DNA of 64,000 nucleotides from Marinicauda salina (GCF_003122085.1 NZ_QEXV01000001.1:973432-1037431); one strand, 5' to 3'. Positions 16,190-26,165 are shown, counted from the first letter of the stretch. Notes: a model not told the origin generated them from the sequence alone. Translations and numbers: made by a program.

Positions 16190-17797
16190 TTGTTTCCCGT
16201 GCGCCGCTTCATTCCCTTCGCCCTCGCGGTCGGTCTCGCCGCGCTCAGCCTCGCCGCGGCGGCTTTCGTCAGCGCGTGGTGGCTGATCGCCGCGGCCGTG
16301 TTCGGACTGGCCGCCGGCGTGGGCGTCTACGATCTCGTCCAGCGCGATCACACGCTGTGGCGCAACTATCCCGCCATCGCCCGCATTCGCTGGGTCTCCG
16401 AAGGCATCCGCCCCTTCATCCGCTCCTATTTCGTCGAGGGCGAAACCGACGGCCGGCCCTTCCACCGCGAGGAGCGGGCGCTCGTCTATCGCCGCTCGAA
16501 GAATATCGAGGGCGTCGAGCCGTTCGGCTCGACGACGGATTTCCGCCATACCGACATCGAGTGGATCCAGCACTCGATCGCGGCGAAGACCGGGGAGACC
16601 GCCAAGCGACGGCTGACGATCGGCGGACCGGATTGCGCGCAGCCCTACGACGCTTCGCTGTTCAACATCTCCGCGATGAGCTTCGGCGCGCTGGGCGGCC
16701 GCGCCGTCGAGGCGCTCAACAGGGGCGCGAAGCTGGGCGGTTTCGCCCACGACACCGGCGAGGGCGGGATCTCGCGCCACCACCGTCACGGCGGCGATCT
16801 CATCTGGGAGATCGGGTCGGGCTATTTCGGCTGCCGCGCGAACGACGGGTCCTTCGATCCCGACCGCTTCGCCGAGCAGGCCCGCGACGACCAGGTCAAG
16901 ATGGTCGAGATCAAGCTCTCCCAGGGCGCCAAGCCCGGCCATGGCGGCGTCCTGCCCGGGACCAAGGTCAACGCCGAGATCGCCGAGGCGCGCGGCGTGG
17001 CGATCGGCGAGGACTGCATCTCCCCGCCCGCCCACAGCGCGTTCTCGACCCCGATCGAGATGATGGAGTTCATCGCCCGCCTGCGCGAGCTGTCGGGCGG
17101 CAAGCCCGTCGGCTTCAAGCTGTGCGTGGGCAAGCGCAGCGAGACCTTCGCGCTGGCCAAGGCGATGCTGGAGACGGAGGTCACGCCCGACTTCATCGTC
17201 GTCGACGGCATCGAGGGCGGCACCGGCGCGGCGCCGACGGAGTTCATCGACGATATCGGCTCGCCCATGCGCAACGGGCTGATCATCGTGCGCGACGCGC
17301 TGGCCGGCGCCGGGCTGCGCGACCGGGTGAAGATCGGCGCGGCGGGCAAGATCCTCACCGGCGCGCGCTTCGCCAAGACGCTCGCGCTCGGCGCGGACTG
17401 GTGCAACTCGGCGCGCGGCTTCATGTTCGCGCTGGGCTGCGTGCAGTCGATGCAGTGCCACACCAATCGCTGCCCGACCGGCGTGACCACGCAGGATCCC
17501 TTGCGCCAGCGGGGCCTGGTCGTTCCCGACAAGGCCGAGCGGGTGGCGAACTTCCACCGCAACACGGTCGAGGCGCTCGTTGCGGTGTGCGCCGCGGCGG
17601 GCTGCGACGATCCCAAGGACATCCACCCCGAGCAGATCATGCGGCGCTCGGGCGCCGACAAGGCTTTCGCCTTCTCCGAGATCTATCCCGAGCTCGAGCC
17701 CGGCCAGCTCGTCGACGATCCCGGTTCGACGCGCTACGCCGCCGAGTGGGCGGCCGCCCGCGCCGACAGTTTCGAACCGGTCGGCAAGGCGGCGTGA
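16190..17797 (+). CDS. FMN-binding glutamate synthase-family protein
   Basis: A 535-residue protein with two N-terminal membrane helices (about residues 8-45) followed by a glutamate synthase central/FMN barrel domain. Seen are MSFGALGGRAVEALNRGAKLGG, KPGHGGVLPG, a phosphate-binding VDGIEGGTGAAP, and the Fe-S cysteine region CHTNRCPTGVTTQDP. The amidotransferase domain of true GltB is absent, so glutamine-dependent glutamate synthesis is unlikely for it alone; the reaction is unknown. The start is TTG with GTGAGG just upstream; a GTG nine bases later is possible. Confidence 0.87.
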   Translation: MFPVRRFIPFALAVGLAALSLAAAAFVSAWWLIAAAVFGLAAGVGVYDLVQRDHTLWRNYPAIARIRWVSEGIRPFIRSYFVEGETDGRPFHREERALVYRRSKNIEGVEPFGSTTDFRHTDIEWIQHSIAAKTGETAKRRLTIGGPDCAQPYDASLFNISAMSFGALGGRAVEALNRGAKLGGFAHDTGEGGISRHHRHGGDLIWEIGSGYFGCRANDGSFDPDRFAEQARDDQVKMVEIKLSQGAKPGHGGVLPGTKVNAEIAEARGVAIGEDCISPPAHSAFSTPIEMMEFIARLRELSGGKPVGFKLCVGKRSETFALAKAMLETEVTPDFIVVDGIEGGTGAAPTEFIDDIGSPMRNGLIIVRDALAGAGLRDRVKIGAAGKILTGARFAKTLALGADWCNSARGFMFALGCVQSMQCHTNRCPTGVTTQDPLRQRGLVVPDKAERVANFHRNTVEALVAVCAAAGCDDPKDIHPEQIMRRSGADKAFAFSEIYPELEPGQLVDDPGSTRYAAEWAAARADSFEPVGKAA

Positions 17798-17880
17798 CGG
17801 GCCCCGCGCGTTGACGCGGCCGCGGGGCGGCGCTAGCTGCACGGCCGCGTATGAACCTTTCCGCCGGAGCCCGTCCCCCG

Positions 17881-19479
17881 ATGACCGATCTCGCCGACCT
17901 CGCCGCGAACGCCAAGGCCTGGCCCTTCGAACAGGCGCGGCTCGTGAAGAAGCGCGTCGAGACCCACGGCGTGAAGGGCGGTGCGGTCATCTTCGAGACC
18001 GGCTACGGCCCGTCGGGCCTGCCCCATATCGGGACCTTCGGCGAGGTCGCGCGCACCTCGATGGTGCGCCACGCCTTCCGCGTGCTCACCGACGACAAGT
18101 ATCCCACGAGGCTCGTCGCCTTCTCCGACGACATGGACGGCTTCCGCAAGGTGCCGACCAACGTCCCCAACCGGGACATGCTGGCCGAGCATCTCGGCAA
18201 GCCGCTCACCGACGTGCCCGACCCCTTCGGCACGCACGAGAGCTTCGCCCATCACAACAATGCGCGCCTGCGCGCCTTCCTCGACCAGTTCGACTTCGAC
18301 TACGAGTTCCTGAGCTCGACCGAGCAATACCGGTCGGGGCGCTTCGACGAGGCGCTGCTCGCCATGCTCGAGCGCTTCGACGACGTGATGGCGGTGATGC
18401 TGCCCACGCTCGGCGAGGAGCGCCGCGCGAGCTACTCGCCCTTCCTGCCGGTCAGCCCGAAGACGGGCAAGGTGCTGCAGGTCCCGACGCTCGAACGGAA
18501 CCCGTCGAAGGGCACGATCGTGTTCGAGGACGAGGACGGCGAAAAGACCGAGATCCCCGTCACCGGCGGCCATGTGAAGGTGCAGTGGAAGCCCGACTGG
18601 GCGCTCAGATGGGCCGCGCTCGGCGTCGATTACGAGATGAGCGGCAAGGACCTCATCGAGTCGGTGCGCGCCTCGTCGAAGATCTGCCGCGCGCTCGGCG
18701 GCCTGCCGCCGGAGGGCTTCAACTACGAGCTCTTCCTCGACGAGAACGGCGAGAAGATCTCGAAGTCCAAGGGCAACGGGCTGGCCGTCGAGGAATGGCT
18801 GCGCTACGCGCCGTGGGAGAGCCTGTCGCTCTACATGTTCCAGAAGCCCAAGACGGCCAAGCGGCTCTATTTCGACGTCATCCCCAAGGCCGTCGACGAA
18901 TACCGCCAGCATCTCGCGGCGTATCCGGACCAGCCCGCCGACAAGCGGCTGGAGAACCCGGTCTGGCACATCCATGACGGCGCGCCGCCCGCGGCGGGAT
19001 CGTCGGCGATCAGCTTCGCGCTCCTGCTCAATCTCGTCTCGGCGGCCAACGTCCACGACAAGGACCGGCTGTGGGGCTTCATTTCGCGCTACGCCCCAGA
19101 CGCGACGCCCGAGACCGAGCCCTTCCTCGACCGGATGGCGGACTACGCGCTCAGCTATTACGAGGACTTCGTCAAACCGACCAAGTCCTACCGCGCGCCC
19201 GACGCGACCGAGCGCGCCGCGATGGAGGACTTGGTCGGCCGCCTGAAGGCGCTCGACCCGGCCGAGAAGGATCCCGAGACGATCCAGACCGAGGTCTACG
19301 CCGCGGGCAAGGCGCACGAGTTCGACAATCTGCGCGACTGGTTCCGCGGCCTCTACGAGGTGCTGCTCGGCCAGTCACAGGGCCCGCGCTTCGGCGGCTT
19401 CGCGGCGATCTACGGCCTGCCCGAGACGATCGCGCTCATCGAGCGCGCGCTGGCGGGCGAGGACCTGAGCCAAGGGTGA
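17881..19479 (+). CDS. lysK: Lysyl-tRNA synthetase, class I
   Basis: A 532-residue class I LysRS that charges tRNA-Lys. The HIGH-equivalent is [13 protein letters not shown] near the N-terminus and the KMSKS-equivalent is KISKSKGNG (near residue 300). This archaeal-type enzyme is the standard LysRS in alphaproteobacteria, so its presence is expected. I prefer the ATG at 17881 because [20 protein letters not shown] is the usual family beginning and GGAG lies upstream; an ATG at 17851 adds ten residues and has no SD. It stands alone, followed by palindromic repeats. Confidence 0.95.
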   Translation: MTDLADLAANAKAWPFEQARLVKKRVETHGVKGGAVIFETGYGPSGLPHIGTFGEVARTSMVRHAFRVLTDDKYPTRLVAFSDDMDGFRKVPTNVPNRDMLAEHLGKPLTDVPDPFGTHESFAHHNNARLRAFLDQFDFDYEFLSSTEQYRSGRFDEALLAMLERFDDVMAVMLPTLGEERRASYSPFLPVSPKTGKVLQVPTLERNPSKGTIVFEDEDGEKTEIPVTGGHVKVQWKPDWALRWAALGVDYEMSGKDLIESVRASSKICRALGGLPPEGFNYELFLDENGEKISKSKGNGLAVEEWLRYAPWESLSLYMFQKPKTAKRLYFDVIPKAVDEYRQHLAAYPDQPADKRLENPVWHIHDGAPPAAGSSAISFALLLNLVSAANVHDKDRLWGFISRYAPDATPETEPFLDRMADYALSYYEDFVKPTKSYRAPDATERAAMEDLVGRLKALDPAEKDPETIQTEVYAAGKAHEFDNLRDWFRGLYEVLLGQSQGPRFGGFAAIYGLPETIALIERALAGEDLSQG

Positions 19480-19497
19480 GGTCGCTCCTCAACCGTG

Positions 19498-19587
19498 TCA
19501 TGGCCGGGCTCGTCCCGGCCATCCATCCGCCAAACTGGATCGCCGGAACACCCGCCTTCGCGGGCGCAGGCAAGTCCGGCGATGACG
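19498..19587. repeat. REP-like palindromic repeat after lysK
   Basis: Two inverted-repeat pairs: GGCCGGGctcgtCCCGGCC and, further on, ATCGCCGG with CCGGCGAT enclosing a small GCGGGCG hairpin-like core. It belongs to a set of GC-rich palindromic elements scattered between genes throughout the window. Confidence 0.6.
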
Positions 19588-19631
19588 TAGAAGGAAGCGG
19601 CGGACTGCTGGCGTCGCCGGCGGCGTGCGCT

Positions 19632-20408
19632 ATGTCTTGGGCGATGCGCGCGCTGATGGCCTGTCTCTTACTGATCGTCGCCGCCGGACCGGCTCTTGCG
19701 GACCCGTCCGGCGTCGATGGCGCGCGGGCGGCCTATGCCGAGGGGCGTTTCGCCGAAGCCGCCGCGATCGCGGGCGAGGGTTCGGCCGCCGACGCCCATG
19801 AACTCGCCGCGGCTGCGGAACTCGCCCGACTGATGACGAACGAGCCCGGTCTCGACCGGCCGGCCGCCGCGCACCGGGCGCGCGTCCACGCCGAGGCCGC
19901 GCTCGCGATCGACGATGCGCTCGCCGACGCCCATCTGCGCCTCGCCGCCGCGCTCGGCTTCCAGGGCCGCTTCACCAGCCCTCTGATGGCCTATCTGCGC
20001 GGCCTGCCGCAGCGGGGGCGCGATCACATCGCGACCGCGATCCGCCTCGATCCCGACGATCCGTGGGGCCACGCCATGCTCGGCGCCTGGCATCTCGAGG
20101 TCGTCCGCCGCGGCGGCGAGGGGACGCTGGGCGCGTCCCTGGACGAGGGTCTCGCGCGCTACGAGGCCGCCGTGCGCATGGCCGCGGACGAGCCGGGCAT
20201 CCCCTATCATTTCGCGCTGGCGCTGATCGCGGCGGACCCGGACGCCTACGGCGAACGCGCCGAGGCGCTGCTCGAGCGCGCGATCGCCGCCGAACCCGAG
20301 GACGCCTTCGCCGAGGCCATGATCGACCAGGCGCGGAGCCTGCTGTCGCTGCTGCGGGACGACCCCGTCGCCGCGCAGGCCCATGCGATCGACCGGCTGG
20401 AACGCTGA
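19632..20408 (+). CDS. Secreted tetratricopeptide-like repeat protein
   Basis: A 258-residue protein with a signal peptide (MRALMACLLLIVAAGPALA after a short SWA leader) and an alanine-rich helical body. It includes TPR-like units (ARAAYAEGRFAEAAAIAGEG; ARVHAEAALAIDDALADAHLRLAAALG; HIATAIRLDPDDPWGHAMLGAWHLE). It is probably periplasmic and binds other proteins; no enzyme motif is visible. The ATG at 19632 or a second ATG four codons on could be used. It converges on the S24 regulator gene with 2 nt between stops. Confidence 0.65.
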   Translation: MSWAMRALMACLLLIVAAGPALADPSGVDGARAAYAEGRFAEAAAIAGEGSAADAHELAAAAELARLMTNEPGLDRPAAAHRARVHAEAALAIDDALADAHLRLAAALGFQGRFTSPLMAYLRGLPQRGRDHIATAIRLDPDDPWGHAMLGAWHLEVVRRGGEGTLGASLDEGLARYEAAVRMAADEPGIPYHFALALIAADPDAYGERAEALLERAIAAEPEDAFAEAMIDQARSLLSLLRDDPVAAQAHAIDRLER

Positions 20409-20410
20409 GG

Positions 20411-21031
20411 CTACTGGCTCGCCCAGACGATGCGCGCCATCCACTCGATCTCGGCGAGATCGAGCACGCGGGTTTCGTAGTCCGGATTGAGGGAGATCAG
20501 CTCGGCGGTCTTCGCCGTGGTGCGGCCCAGCTCCTTGGCCATCACCTCGCCGTCGCGGGTCTTCGCGACCACCCGGTCGCCGCGCCGCGGCATCGAGCCC
20601 GGCGAGACCACGATGCGGTCGCCGGGCCGGTAGACGGGCGCCATGGAATCCCCGGTGATCTCCAGCGCATAGGCGTGCTCGTCGGCGACGCCGGGAAAGC
20701 GCACCTCCTCCCAGCCCGCGCCGACGGGAAAGCCGGCATCGTCGAAGAAGCCGGCCTCGCCGGCCTGGGCCAGCCCGATCAGCGGCACCGAGCGGCCGGT
20801 CGCGCCGGTGGCCAGCGCGGCGAAATCCTCGAAGCTCGCGCCGGCCGCATCGAGCGCCTTGGCGAGGCTCTCGGTGGAGGGCCAGCGCGGCTTGCCGGTC
20901 TCGGACCGGCGCTTGGACGGATTGAAGGTGGTGGCGTCGAGGCCGGCCTTGCGCGCCAGTCCGGACGCCGAAAGACCGGCGCGCTGGGCGAGCCGGTCGA
21001 CGCCTCTCCAGATCTGCGCGTGGGTGAGCAT
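20411..21031 (-). CDS. XRE/S24 LexA-like transcriptional regulator
   Basis: A 206-residue regulator with an N-terminal helix-turn-helix (LAQRAGLSASGLARKAGLDATTFNPSKR) and a C-terminal S24 peptidase-type domain. In the latter, ITGDSMAPVYRPGDRIVV contains the catalytic-type serine and VVAKTRDGEVMAKELGR supplies the lysine. Such proteins resemble phage CI and LexA repressors. No prophage is next to it, and in alphaproteobacteria single S24 regulators are often chromosomal. SD GGGAGG precedes the ATG. Its targets are not visible. Confidence 0.85.
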   Translation of the reverse strand: MLTHAQIWRGVDRLAQRAGLSASGLARKAGLDATTFNPSKRRSETGKPRWPSTESLAKALDAAGASFEDFAALATGATGRSVPLIGLAQAGEAGFFDDAGFPVGAGWEEVRFPGVADEHAYALEITGDSMAPVYRPGDRIVVSPGSMPRRGDRVVAKTRDGEVMAKELGRTTAKTAELISLNPDYETRVLDLAEIEWMARIVWASQ

Positions 21032-21133
21032 GGCCGCCTCCCATGAGATGAAGGTCAGGATACAGGATTATTGTCCGCGGTCCAGTCGCAAGCGCCTTGC
21101 GCCCGGGGCGCGCCCGGTCTAAGCGCGGCGGCG

Positions 21134-21481
21134 ATGACCGACGTGATCTACCGCTTCGCCGATCCCGCCGCACTCGCGGCGTCGTCGGTCTCCGGCGCCT
21201 TCGAGGGCGAGGCGGTCGACGCCCGCGACGGCTTCATCCATTGCTCGACGCGTGATCAGCTGGCCGGCACGCTGGCGGCGCATTTCGCCGGCGTCGACCG
21301 CATCGCGCTGGCCGAGATCGACGCCGGCGCGCTGGGCGACGCGCTGAAATGGGAGCGGTCCCGGGACGGCGAGACCTTCCCGCATGTCTACGGATCCATC
21401 CCGTTCGCGGCGATCCGGTCGATCCACCTGATGCATCGCGACGCCGACGGGGCCTGGCGGCTCCCCGAGGAGCTCGCCTGA
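21134..21481 (+). CDS. DUF952 family protein
   Basis: A 115-residue protein with the DUF952 hallmarks [12 protein letters not shown] near the middle and [13 protein letters not shown] near the end. The fold is related to ADP-ribosyl/RNA 2'-phosphotransferase-like enzymes, but no activity is established. Its stop overlaps the pyrD start (TGATG), so the two are cotranscribed; a pyrimidine link is only positional. Confidence 0.85.
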   Translation: MTDVIYRFADPAALAASSVSGAFEGEAVDARDGFIHCSTRDQLAGTLAAHFAGVDRIALAEIDAGALGDALKWERSRDGETFPHVYGSIPFAAIRSIHLMHRDADGAWRLPEELA

Positions 21482-22524
21482 TGCGGGATCTCGCCGCACG
21501 GGCGGTCGGTCTGCTGCCCCCGGAGCTCGCCCATCGCGCGGGCGTCGAGGCGCTCAAGCGCGGGCTCGGCCCGGTCGACCGGACGCAGCCGGACGCGATC
21601 CTGCGCACATCGCTGGCGGGCATCGACCTGCCCCACCCGGTGGGGCTGGCGGCCGGCTTCGACAAGAACGCCGAGGTTCCCGACGCGCTCCTGCGCGCCG
21701 GCTTCGCCTTCGTCGAGGTCGGCGCGGTCACGCCGCGCCCGCAGCCGGGCAACCCGAAGCCGCGCCTGTTCCGCCTGCGCGAAGACCGGGCGGTGATCAA
21801 CCGCATGGGCTTCAACAATGAGGGCCTCGACGCGGTGAAGGCCCGGCTCGAGGCCCGAAAGACCGCGCCCGATCGCGCGCCGGGCGTGGTCGGCGTCAAT
21901 CTCGGCGCCAACAAGGACTCCGCCGATCGGGCCGCCGACTACGCCGTGCTGCTGCGCGAGCTGTCGGGGCTGGCCGACTTCTTCACGCTCAACGTCTCCT
22001 CGCCCAACACGCCCGGGCTCAGGGGGCTGCAGGGCGGCGAAGCGCTGGACGACCTGCTCGGCCGGGTCAGCGAGGCGCGCTGGGCCGAGCCGGTCCTGCT
22101 CAAGGTCGCGCCCGATCTCGAGCCGGAGGCGGTGGAAACGATCCTCGAAGCGATCGAACGCCACCGCATCTCCGGGCTGATCGTGTCGAACACCACGACG
22201 ATGCGGCCGGCCACGCTGGGAAGCCGCCATGCCCGCGAGACCGGGGGGCTGTCCGGCGCGCCGCTGTTCGATCTCTCGACGCGGCTGCTCGCGGAGTTTC
22301 GCCGCGCCGCCGGGCCCGAGCTTCCCATCATCGGGGTGGGCGGGGTGTCGTCGGCGGAAACCGCCTACGCCAAGATCCGCGCCGGGGCGAACGCCGTCCA
22401 GCTCTACACCGCGCTCGTCTATGAGGGGCCCGGGCTCGTGACGCGCATTCGCGACGGGCTCGCCGAGCTCATCCGGCGCGACGGTTTCGCGCGCCTCTCC
22501 GACGCGGTCGGCGCGGATCTGTGA
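21481..22524 (+). CDS. pyrD: Dihydroorotate dehydrogenase (quinone), class 2
   Basis: A 347-residue flavoenzyme that oxidises dihydroorotate to orotate in pyrimidine synthesis, passing electrons to membrane quinone. The N-terminal quinone-tunnel helix region ([18 protein letters not shown]), the FMN site [11 protein letters not shown], the catalytic serine loop [14 protein letters not shown] and the C-terminal [20 protein letters not shown] are all present. It is coupled to DUF952 upstream and followed by a palindromic repeat. Confidence 0.95.
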   Translation: MRDLAARAVGLLPPELAHRAGVEALKRGLGPVDRTQPDAILRTSLAGIDLPHPVGLAAGFDKNAEVPDALLRAGFAFVEVGAVTPRPQPGNPKPRLFRLREDRAVINRMGFNNEGLDAVKARLEARKTAPDRAPGVVGVNLGANKDSADRAADYAVLLRELSGLADFFTLNVSSPNTPGLRGLQGGEALDDLLGRVSEARWAEPVLLKVAPDLEPEAVETILEAIERHRISGLIVSNTTTMRPATLGSRHARETGGLSGAPLFDLSTRLLAEFRRAAGPELPIIGVGGVSSAETAYAKIRAGANAVQLYTALVYEGPGLVTRIRDGLAELIRRDGFARLSDAVGADL

Positions 22525-22581
22525 GCAACCGACATGGCGCGTGGGCTACGCACTGCGTCCGGTTCCTTACCTTTGACCCTG

Positions 22582-22672
22582 TTCGTCATTCCCGCGAAAG
22601 CGGGAACTCAGGGGACGAATGGCGCGCGACCTCTCTGGGTTCCCGACAGCCTCCGGCTTCGGGAATGACGAA
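22582..22672. repeat. Y-shaped REP-like palindrome after pyrD
   Basis: Outer arms TTCGTCATTCCCG and CGGGAATGACGAA are exact reverse complements about 90 bp apart. Inside, CGGGAAC/GTTCCCG pair again, and each arm carries a small hairpin. It has the same architecture as the element at 38916-39029 and lies between pyrD and a convergent gene. Confidence 0.75.
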
Positions 22673-22702
22673 AGAGGCGGCGGTGACGACCGCGCTTCCC
22701 TC

Positions 22703-24013
22703 TCAGCGGAAATCCCGCCGCAGCCCCGGCCAGCCGACGGCGAGCGTGCCCGCGCGGGCGACGTAATAGCCGAGGAAGGCGAGCCACAGCCCCTCGCCGC
22801 CGAAGGCGGGTCTCAGCGCGAAGTCGAGGGCGAGATAGATCGCGAGCGAGGCGGCCATGGCGTTGCGCATGAGCGGGCCGCGCGTCGTGCCGATCATCAG
22901 CCCGTCGAGTTGCCAGCTCGGCATGCCGATCAGGGGAACGGCCGCGCAGAAAGGCAGGAAGCGCGTCGCCATGGCGCGCGCTTGCGGATCCGTGGTCATG
23001 AGCCCGATGAAGGTCTCGCCGAAGACGAGGAAGACGACGCCGAGCCCCGCGCCGAAGGCGAGCGCCTGCTCGCTGGTGAGCCGGAAGGCGCGGGTGAGGG
23101 CCGGCCAGTCCTTCCGCCCCGCCGCGCGCCCGACCGCGCCCTCGGTGACGTGGGCGAAGGCGTCGAGGAAAAACGCGAAGACCGAGATGAACTGCAGCAG
23201 GATGGTGTTGCCCGCCAGCACTTCCGCGCCCTCGCGCAGGCTCGCCTCGTTGAACCAGTAGAAGCCTGCGATCAGCGCGATCGTGCGCAGGAAGATGTCG
23301 CGATTGACCGCGAACAGCCGCTTCAGCGCCTCCGGCGCGAGGAGATGGCGCAGGCGCGCCGGCGCGCGCCGACGGAAGACCGCGGCGACGATCAGTCCCG
23401 CCGCGGCGAGATGGATCCACTGCGCCGACGCGCTGGCTGCGGCGACCCCGGACACGCCCATGTCGAGGCCGTAGACGAACAGGATCGACAGGCCCGCATT
23501 GACGACGTTGAGCGCGATCTGCAGCGCCAGCGCGAAGCCCGTCCGGCCCAGCCCGATCAGCCAGCCATAGACCGCGAAGCCCGCGAGCGCCGCCGGCGCG
23601 CCCCAGATGCGCGCGTCGAAATAGGCCCGGCCGAGCCCCTCCACCTCGGCAGTTCCGGAGAACACGGCGAAGCCGGCCTCCCGGATCGGCCATTGCAGCA
23701 GCAGGAAGACGAGCCCCAGCGCCGCCCCGACGCCGGCGCCGCGCACGAGCACGGCGCGCACCTCGCTCTCCTCGTCGCGGCCGTCGGCCTGGGCGGTGAG
23801 CGCGGTCGCGCCCATGCGCAGGAATCCCAGCGACCAGTAGAGCGCGTTGAACACCAGCGCGCCGAGCCCGACCGCGGCCAGCGCGGCGGCGTCCTGGGTG
23901 CGTCCGATCACGGCGACGTCGACCAGGCCGACGATCGGCGTGGCGATGTTGGCGGCCATGATCGGCGCGGCCTTGGCCAGCACGGCGCGGCGGGTGAGGA
24001 CGGCGGCGGACAT
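22703..24013 (-). CDS. MATE-family efflux transporter (DinF-like)
   Basis: A 436-residue inner-membrane transporter with about twelve hydrophobic segments in two repeats. The N-terminal repeat contains PIVGLVDVAVIGRTQDAAALAAVGLG and the second half MGTTRG-type turns (MIGTTRGPLMRNAM). MATE proteins exchange Na+ or H+ for cationic drugs or metabolites; the DinF-like branch is suggested by overall pattern only. The ATG at 24013 (MSAAVLTRR) is preferred over a TTG twelve codons upstream. It is divergent from the deacetylase gene. Confidence 0.88.
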   Translation of the reverse strand: MSAAVLTRRAVLAKAAPIMAANIATPIVGLVDVAVIGRTQDAAALAAVGLGALVFNALYWSLGFLRMGATALTAQADGRDEESEVRAVLVRGAGVGAALGLVFLLLQWPIREAGFAVFSGTAEVEGLGRAYFDARIWGAPAALAGFAVYGWLIGLGRTGFALALQIALNVVNAGLSILFVYGLDMGVSGVAAASASAQWIHLAAAGLIVAAVFRRRAPARLRHLLAPEALKRLFAVNRDIFLRTIALIAGFYWFNEASLREGAEVLAGNTILLQFISVFAFFLDAFAHVTEGAVGRAAGRKDWPALTRAFRLTSEQALAFGAGLGVVFLVFGETFIGLMTTDPQARAMATRFLPFCAAVPLIGMPSWQLDGLMIGTTRGPLMRNAMAASLAIYLALDFALRPAFGGEGLWLAFLGYYVARAGTLAVGWPGLRRDFR

Positions 24014-24093
24014 GGGCGTGCGCTTAGGCGGTCGCGCGGCCTGCGGCAAGCGCGGGCTTGCCCCGGCCGGTCCGGCGGCTAGCTTCGAGCCCG

Positions 24094-25011
24094 ATGCCGC
24101 CGATCGTTCACCACGAGGCCTATGTCGCCCGCGACCTGCCGGCGACGCACCGCTTTCCCATGGGCAAGTTCCGCGCGGTCGCCGAGCGCCTCGTTGCGGA
24201 CGACGTGGTCGCCGAGTGGACGGATTTCGCCCGGCCCGTCGCCGCGCCGGCGCGCTGGCTCGAGCTCGCCCATGACGCGGCCTATGTCGACGCGGTCCTG
24301 AACGGCCGGGTCGAGGACGCCGTCGCCCGGCGTATCGGCTTTCCCATGACCGAGCCAGTCGCCCTGCGCTCGCGCTGCGCCGTGGCCGGGACCGTGCTCG
24401 CCGCCCGGCTGGCGCTGGAACACGGCGCGGCGTGCAACACCGCCGGCGGCAGTCATCACGCCGACCGAACGGGCGGGGCGGGCTTCTGCGTGTTCAACGA
24501 TGTCGGCGTCGCCGCGAATCTGCTGCTGGCCGAGGGTCATATCCGCCGCGCGCTGGTGATCGATCTCGACGTCCACCAGGGCGACGGCACGGCGCGCATC
24601 TTCGCGCACGATCCGCGCGTCTTCACGCTGTCGGTCCATTGCGAGACCAACTGGCCGCGCCGCAAGGCGGTCTCCGACATGGATGTCGGGCTGCCGCCGG
24701 GAACGGACGACGCGGCCTATCTCGCCGCCGTCCGCGCCGCCGTCGACGACGCGCTGGAGGCCGCCCGGCCCGATCTCGTCTTCTACAACGCCGGGGTCGA
24801 TCCCCATCGCGACGACCGGCTCGGCCTGCTCGACCTCACCGACGAAGGCCTGGCCGCGCGCGAGGCGCTGGTGGTCGAGACGGTGATGCGCCGCGGCGTC
24901 CCGCTCGTCGGCGTGCTCGGCGGGGGCTATTCGCGCGATCTCGACGCGCTGGCGGGCCGGCACGCCCTGCTTCACAAGGCGGTGAAGGCCGGGCTTCGCG
25001 CCTACGCCTAA
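24094..25011 (+). CDS. Histone deacetylase/acetoin-utilisation-family deacetylase
   Basis: A 305-residue zinc deacetylase. Active-site motifs are GGSHHADRTGGAGFCVFNDVG (tandem histidines), the zinc ligands in DLDVHQGDGT, and YNAGVDPHRDDRLGLLDLT. Bacterial members act on acetyl-polyamines, acetoin-related compounds or acetyl-lysine; the substrate here cannot be told. It starts at the ATG at 24094 without a convincing SD. The gene ends just before a terminator that serves the opposite strand. Confidence 0.9.
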   Translation: MPPIVHHEAYVARDLPATHRFPMGKFRAVAERLVADDVVAEWTDFARPVAAPARWLELAHDAAYVDAVLNGRVEDAVARRIGFPMTEPVALRSRCAVAGTVLAARLALEHGAACNTAGGSHHADRTGGAGFCVFNDVGVAANLLLAEGHIRRALVIDLDVHQGDGTARIFAHDPRVFTLSVHCETNWPRRKAVSDMDVGLPPGTDDAAYLAAVRAAVDDALEAARPDLVFYNAGVDPHRDDRLGLLDLTDEGLAAREALVVETVMRRGVPLVGVLGGGYSRDLDALAGRHALLHKAVKAGLRAYA

Positions 25012-25012
25012 G

Positions 25013-25046
25013 CAAAAAAGCCCCCCGCGGGCGAACCCGCGGGGGC
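25013..25046 (-). terminator. Terminator of the UrcA-family gene
   Basis: On the minus strand CCCCCGCGGG-TTCG-CCCGCGGGGG is a perfect 10-bp stem with a UUCG tetraloop, followed by G/C and six T residues. The T-tract lies on the minus strand, so it terminates the gene at 25096, not the deacetylase. Confidence 0.9.
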
Positions 25047-25095
25047 CAGGGGAACGGCCTCGTGAGCGGAAGGGCCGTTTTGGGGACGCGGGAAA

Positions 25096-25422
25096 TCAGG
25101 GGGACGCGGCGGCGACGACGACGGCTTCGCGGCGGGCTTCGGCGACAAACCGGTCGAGCTGCGCCAGGGCGCGCTCCTCGGCGGCCTCACGGCAGCGGCG
25201 CTCGGCGTTGAGCGCCTCGATGTCCCGGCCGCGCGACCGGCAGACCCGGTGCGATGCGGCCCGGATGTCGCGACGGAGCGCGGCGACGTCATCGGCGCGC
25301 GCGAGATCGACGTCGTCGAGGGCGATCACCTGCACGGTCGGGGCGGATTCGCCGGCTTGCGCGAGGGGCGCCGCGGCGGCGGCCATGAGCGCGGCGGTCA
25401 GCGATTTCGCTGCATAGATCAT
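25096..25422 (-). CDS. UrcA family periplasmic protein
   Basis: A 108-residue exported protein with a signal peptide (MIYAAKSLTAALMAAAAAPLAQA). The UrcA-like body contains DDVDLARADDVAALRRDIRAASHRVC and a second cysteine in ALNAERRCREAAEERALAQLD. The two cysteines probably form a disulfide, as in the family. Function is unknown; UrcA proteins are common in Caulobacterales and Sphingomonadales. SD AAAGGA lies 10 nt upstream, and the gene ends in a clear terminator, so it is a single-gene unit. Confidence 0.85.
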   Translation of the reverse strand: MIYAAKSLTAALMAAAAAPLAQAGESAPTVQVIALDDVDLARADDVAALRRDIRAASHRVCRSRGRDIEALNAERRCREAAEERALAQLDRFVAEARREAVVVAAASP

Positions 25423-25569
25423 CGGGGGAAGTCCTTTCTTTCGACCAACGCCGGCGCCGCTTCGGGGTCTTTTGCGCCCGTCCTTCGTCGTCAGCCCGAC
25501 GACCATCGCGCGAGCGGCCTTTCGCGCCGATGACGCGCGACTCTCAAATCGGTAATGCGGCGGACAGGA

Positions 25570-25731
25570 TCAGCGTCGGCCGGCGCAGCGGCGCGAGCAG
25601 TACTTCACCCGGTCCCGGTCGCGCGCCCGCTTGCGCCGCCAGGCGAAGGGCCGGCCGCATGTCGCGCAGGTCTTTTCGGGCAGGTCGGCCTTCGCGAGGC
25701 TGCGGCCGCGGCGATCACGATTTTTCGCCAT
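25570..25731 (-). CDS. DUF2256 zinc-ribbon-like small protein
   Basis: A 53-residue basic protein. KTCATCGRPFAWRRKRARDRDRVKYCSRRCAGRR shows the CxxC...CxxxC pattern of DUF2256, probably binding zinc. It overlaps the end of the DCC gene by 17 nt in another frame and is therefore cotranscribed with it. Members are often encoded near photolyase/cryptochrome genes, though none is in this window. Confidence 0.88.
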   Translation of the reverse strand: MAKNRDRRGRSLAKADLPEKTCATCGRPFAWRRKRARDRDRVKYCSRRCAGRR

Positions 25732-26128
25732 TCCCGCGCTCGAGGCGCCGCGCGAGCCGCTGCAGCGACGGCCGGACGATGAGGAAGGCGCGATAGAGCC
25801 CCTCGCCGATCCAGACGAAGGGCGGAACCGCGGCGACATGGCCGAGCCAGCGCCAGCCGGGCATGGATTTCCAGAGCTCGGCGAAGGCCGCCGCGCCGGA
25901 CACCAGGCGCCCGTCGGGGCGGCGGACGTGGAAGCGCTTGAGCGCCGCGTCCCGCGACAGCTCCGGGGGCGGCGCGTCGGCTTCGGCGATGTTGCGGAAA
26001 CAGGCTTCGGCGCCGCGATCGCGGTAGAAGCCGATCTCGGCGCGGCACAGCGGGCAGGCGCCGTCGTAATAGACTTCCGGCGCATCGGCCGGCTCCGCCT
26101 CGCTCGATATCGCATCGCGATCGCCCAT
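25715..26128 (-). CDS. DCC-family thiol-disulfide oxidoreductase-like protein (DUF393)
   Basis: A 137-residue protein named for the N-terminal DxxC motif: EVYYDGACPLCRAEIGFYRDRG gives DGAC-PLC at about residue 25. The middle (RDAALKRFHVRRPDGRLVSGAAAFAELWKSMPGWRWLG) is typical for the family. A redox role is assumed from the thioredoxin-like fold. The start (MGDRDAIS) has no strong SD; an in-frame ATG 13 codons upstream is an alternative. It is divergent from the renalase-like gene. Confidence 0.87.
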   Translation of the reverse strand: MGDRDAISSEAEPADAPEVYYDGACPLCRAEIGFYRDRGAEACFRNIAEADAPPPELSRDAALKRFHVRRPDGRLVSGAAAFAELWKSMPGWRWLGHVAAVPPFVWIGEGLYRAFLIVRPSLQRLARRLERGNGEKS

Positions 26129-26165
26129 ATTCCGCAATCTAGCGCATCGCGAGGAGATTTCACGC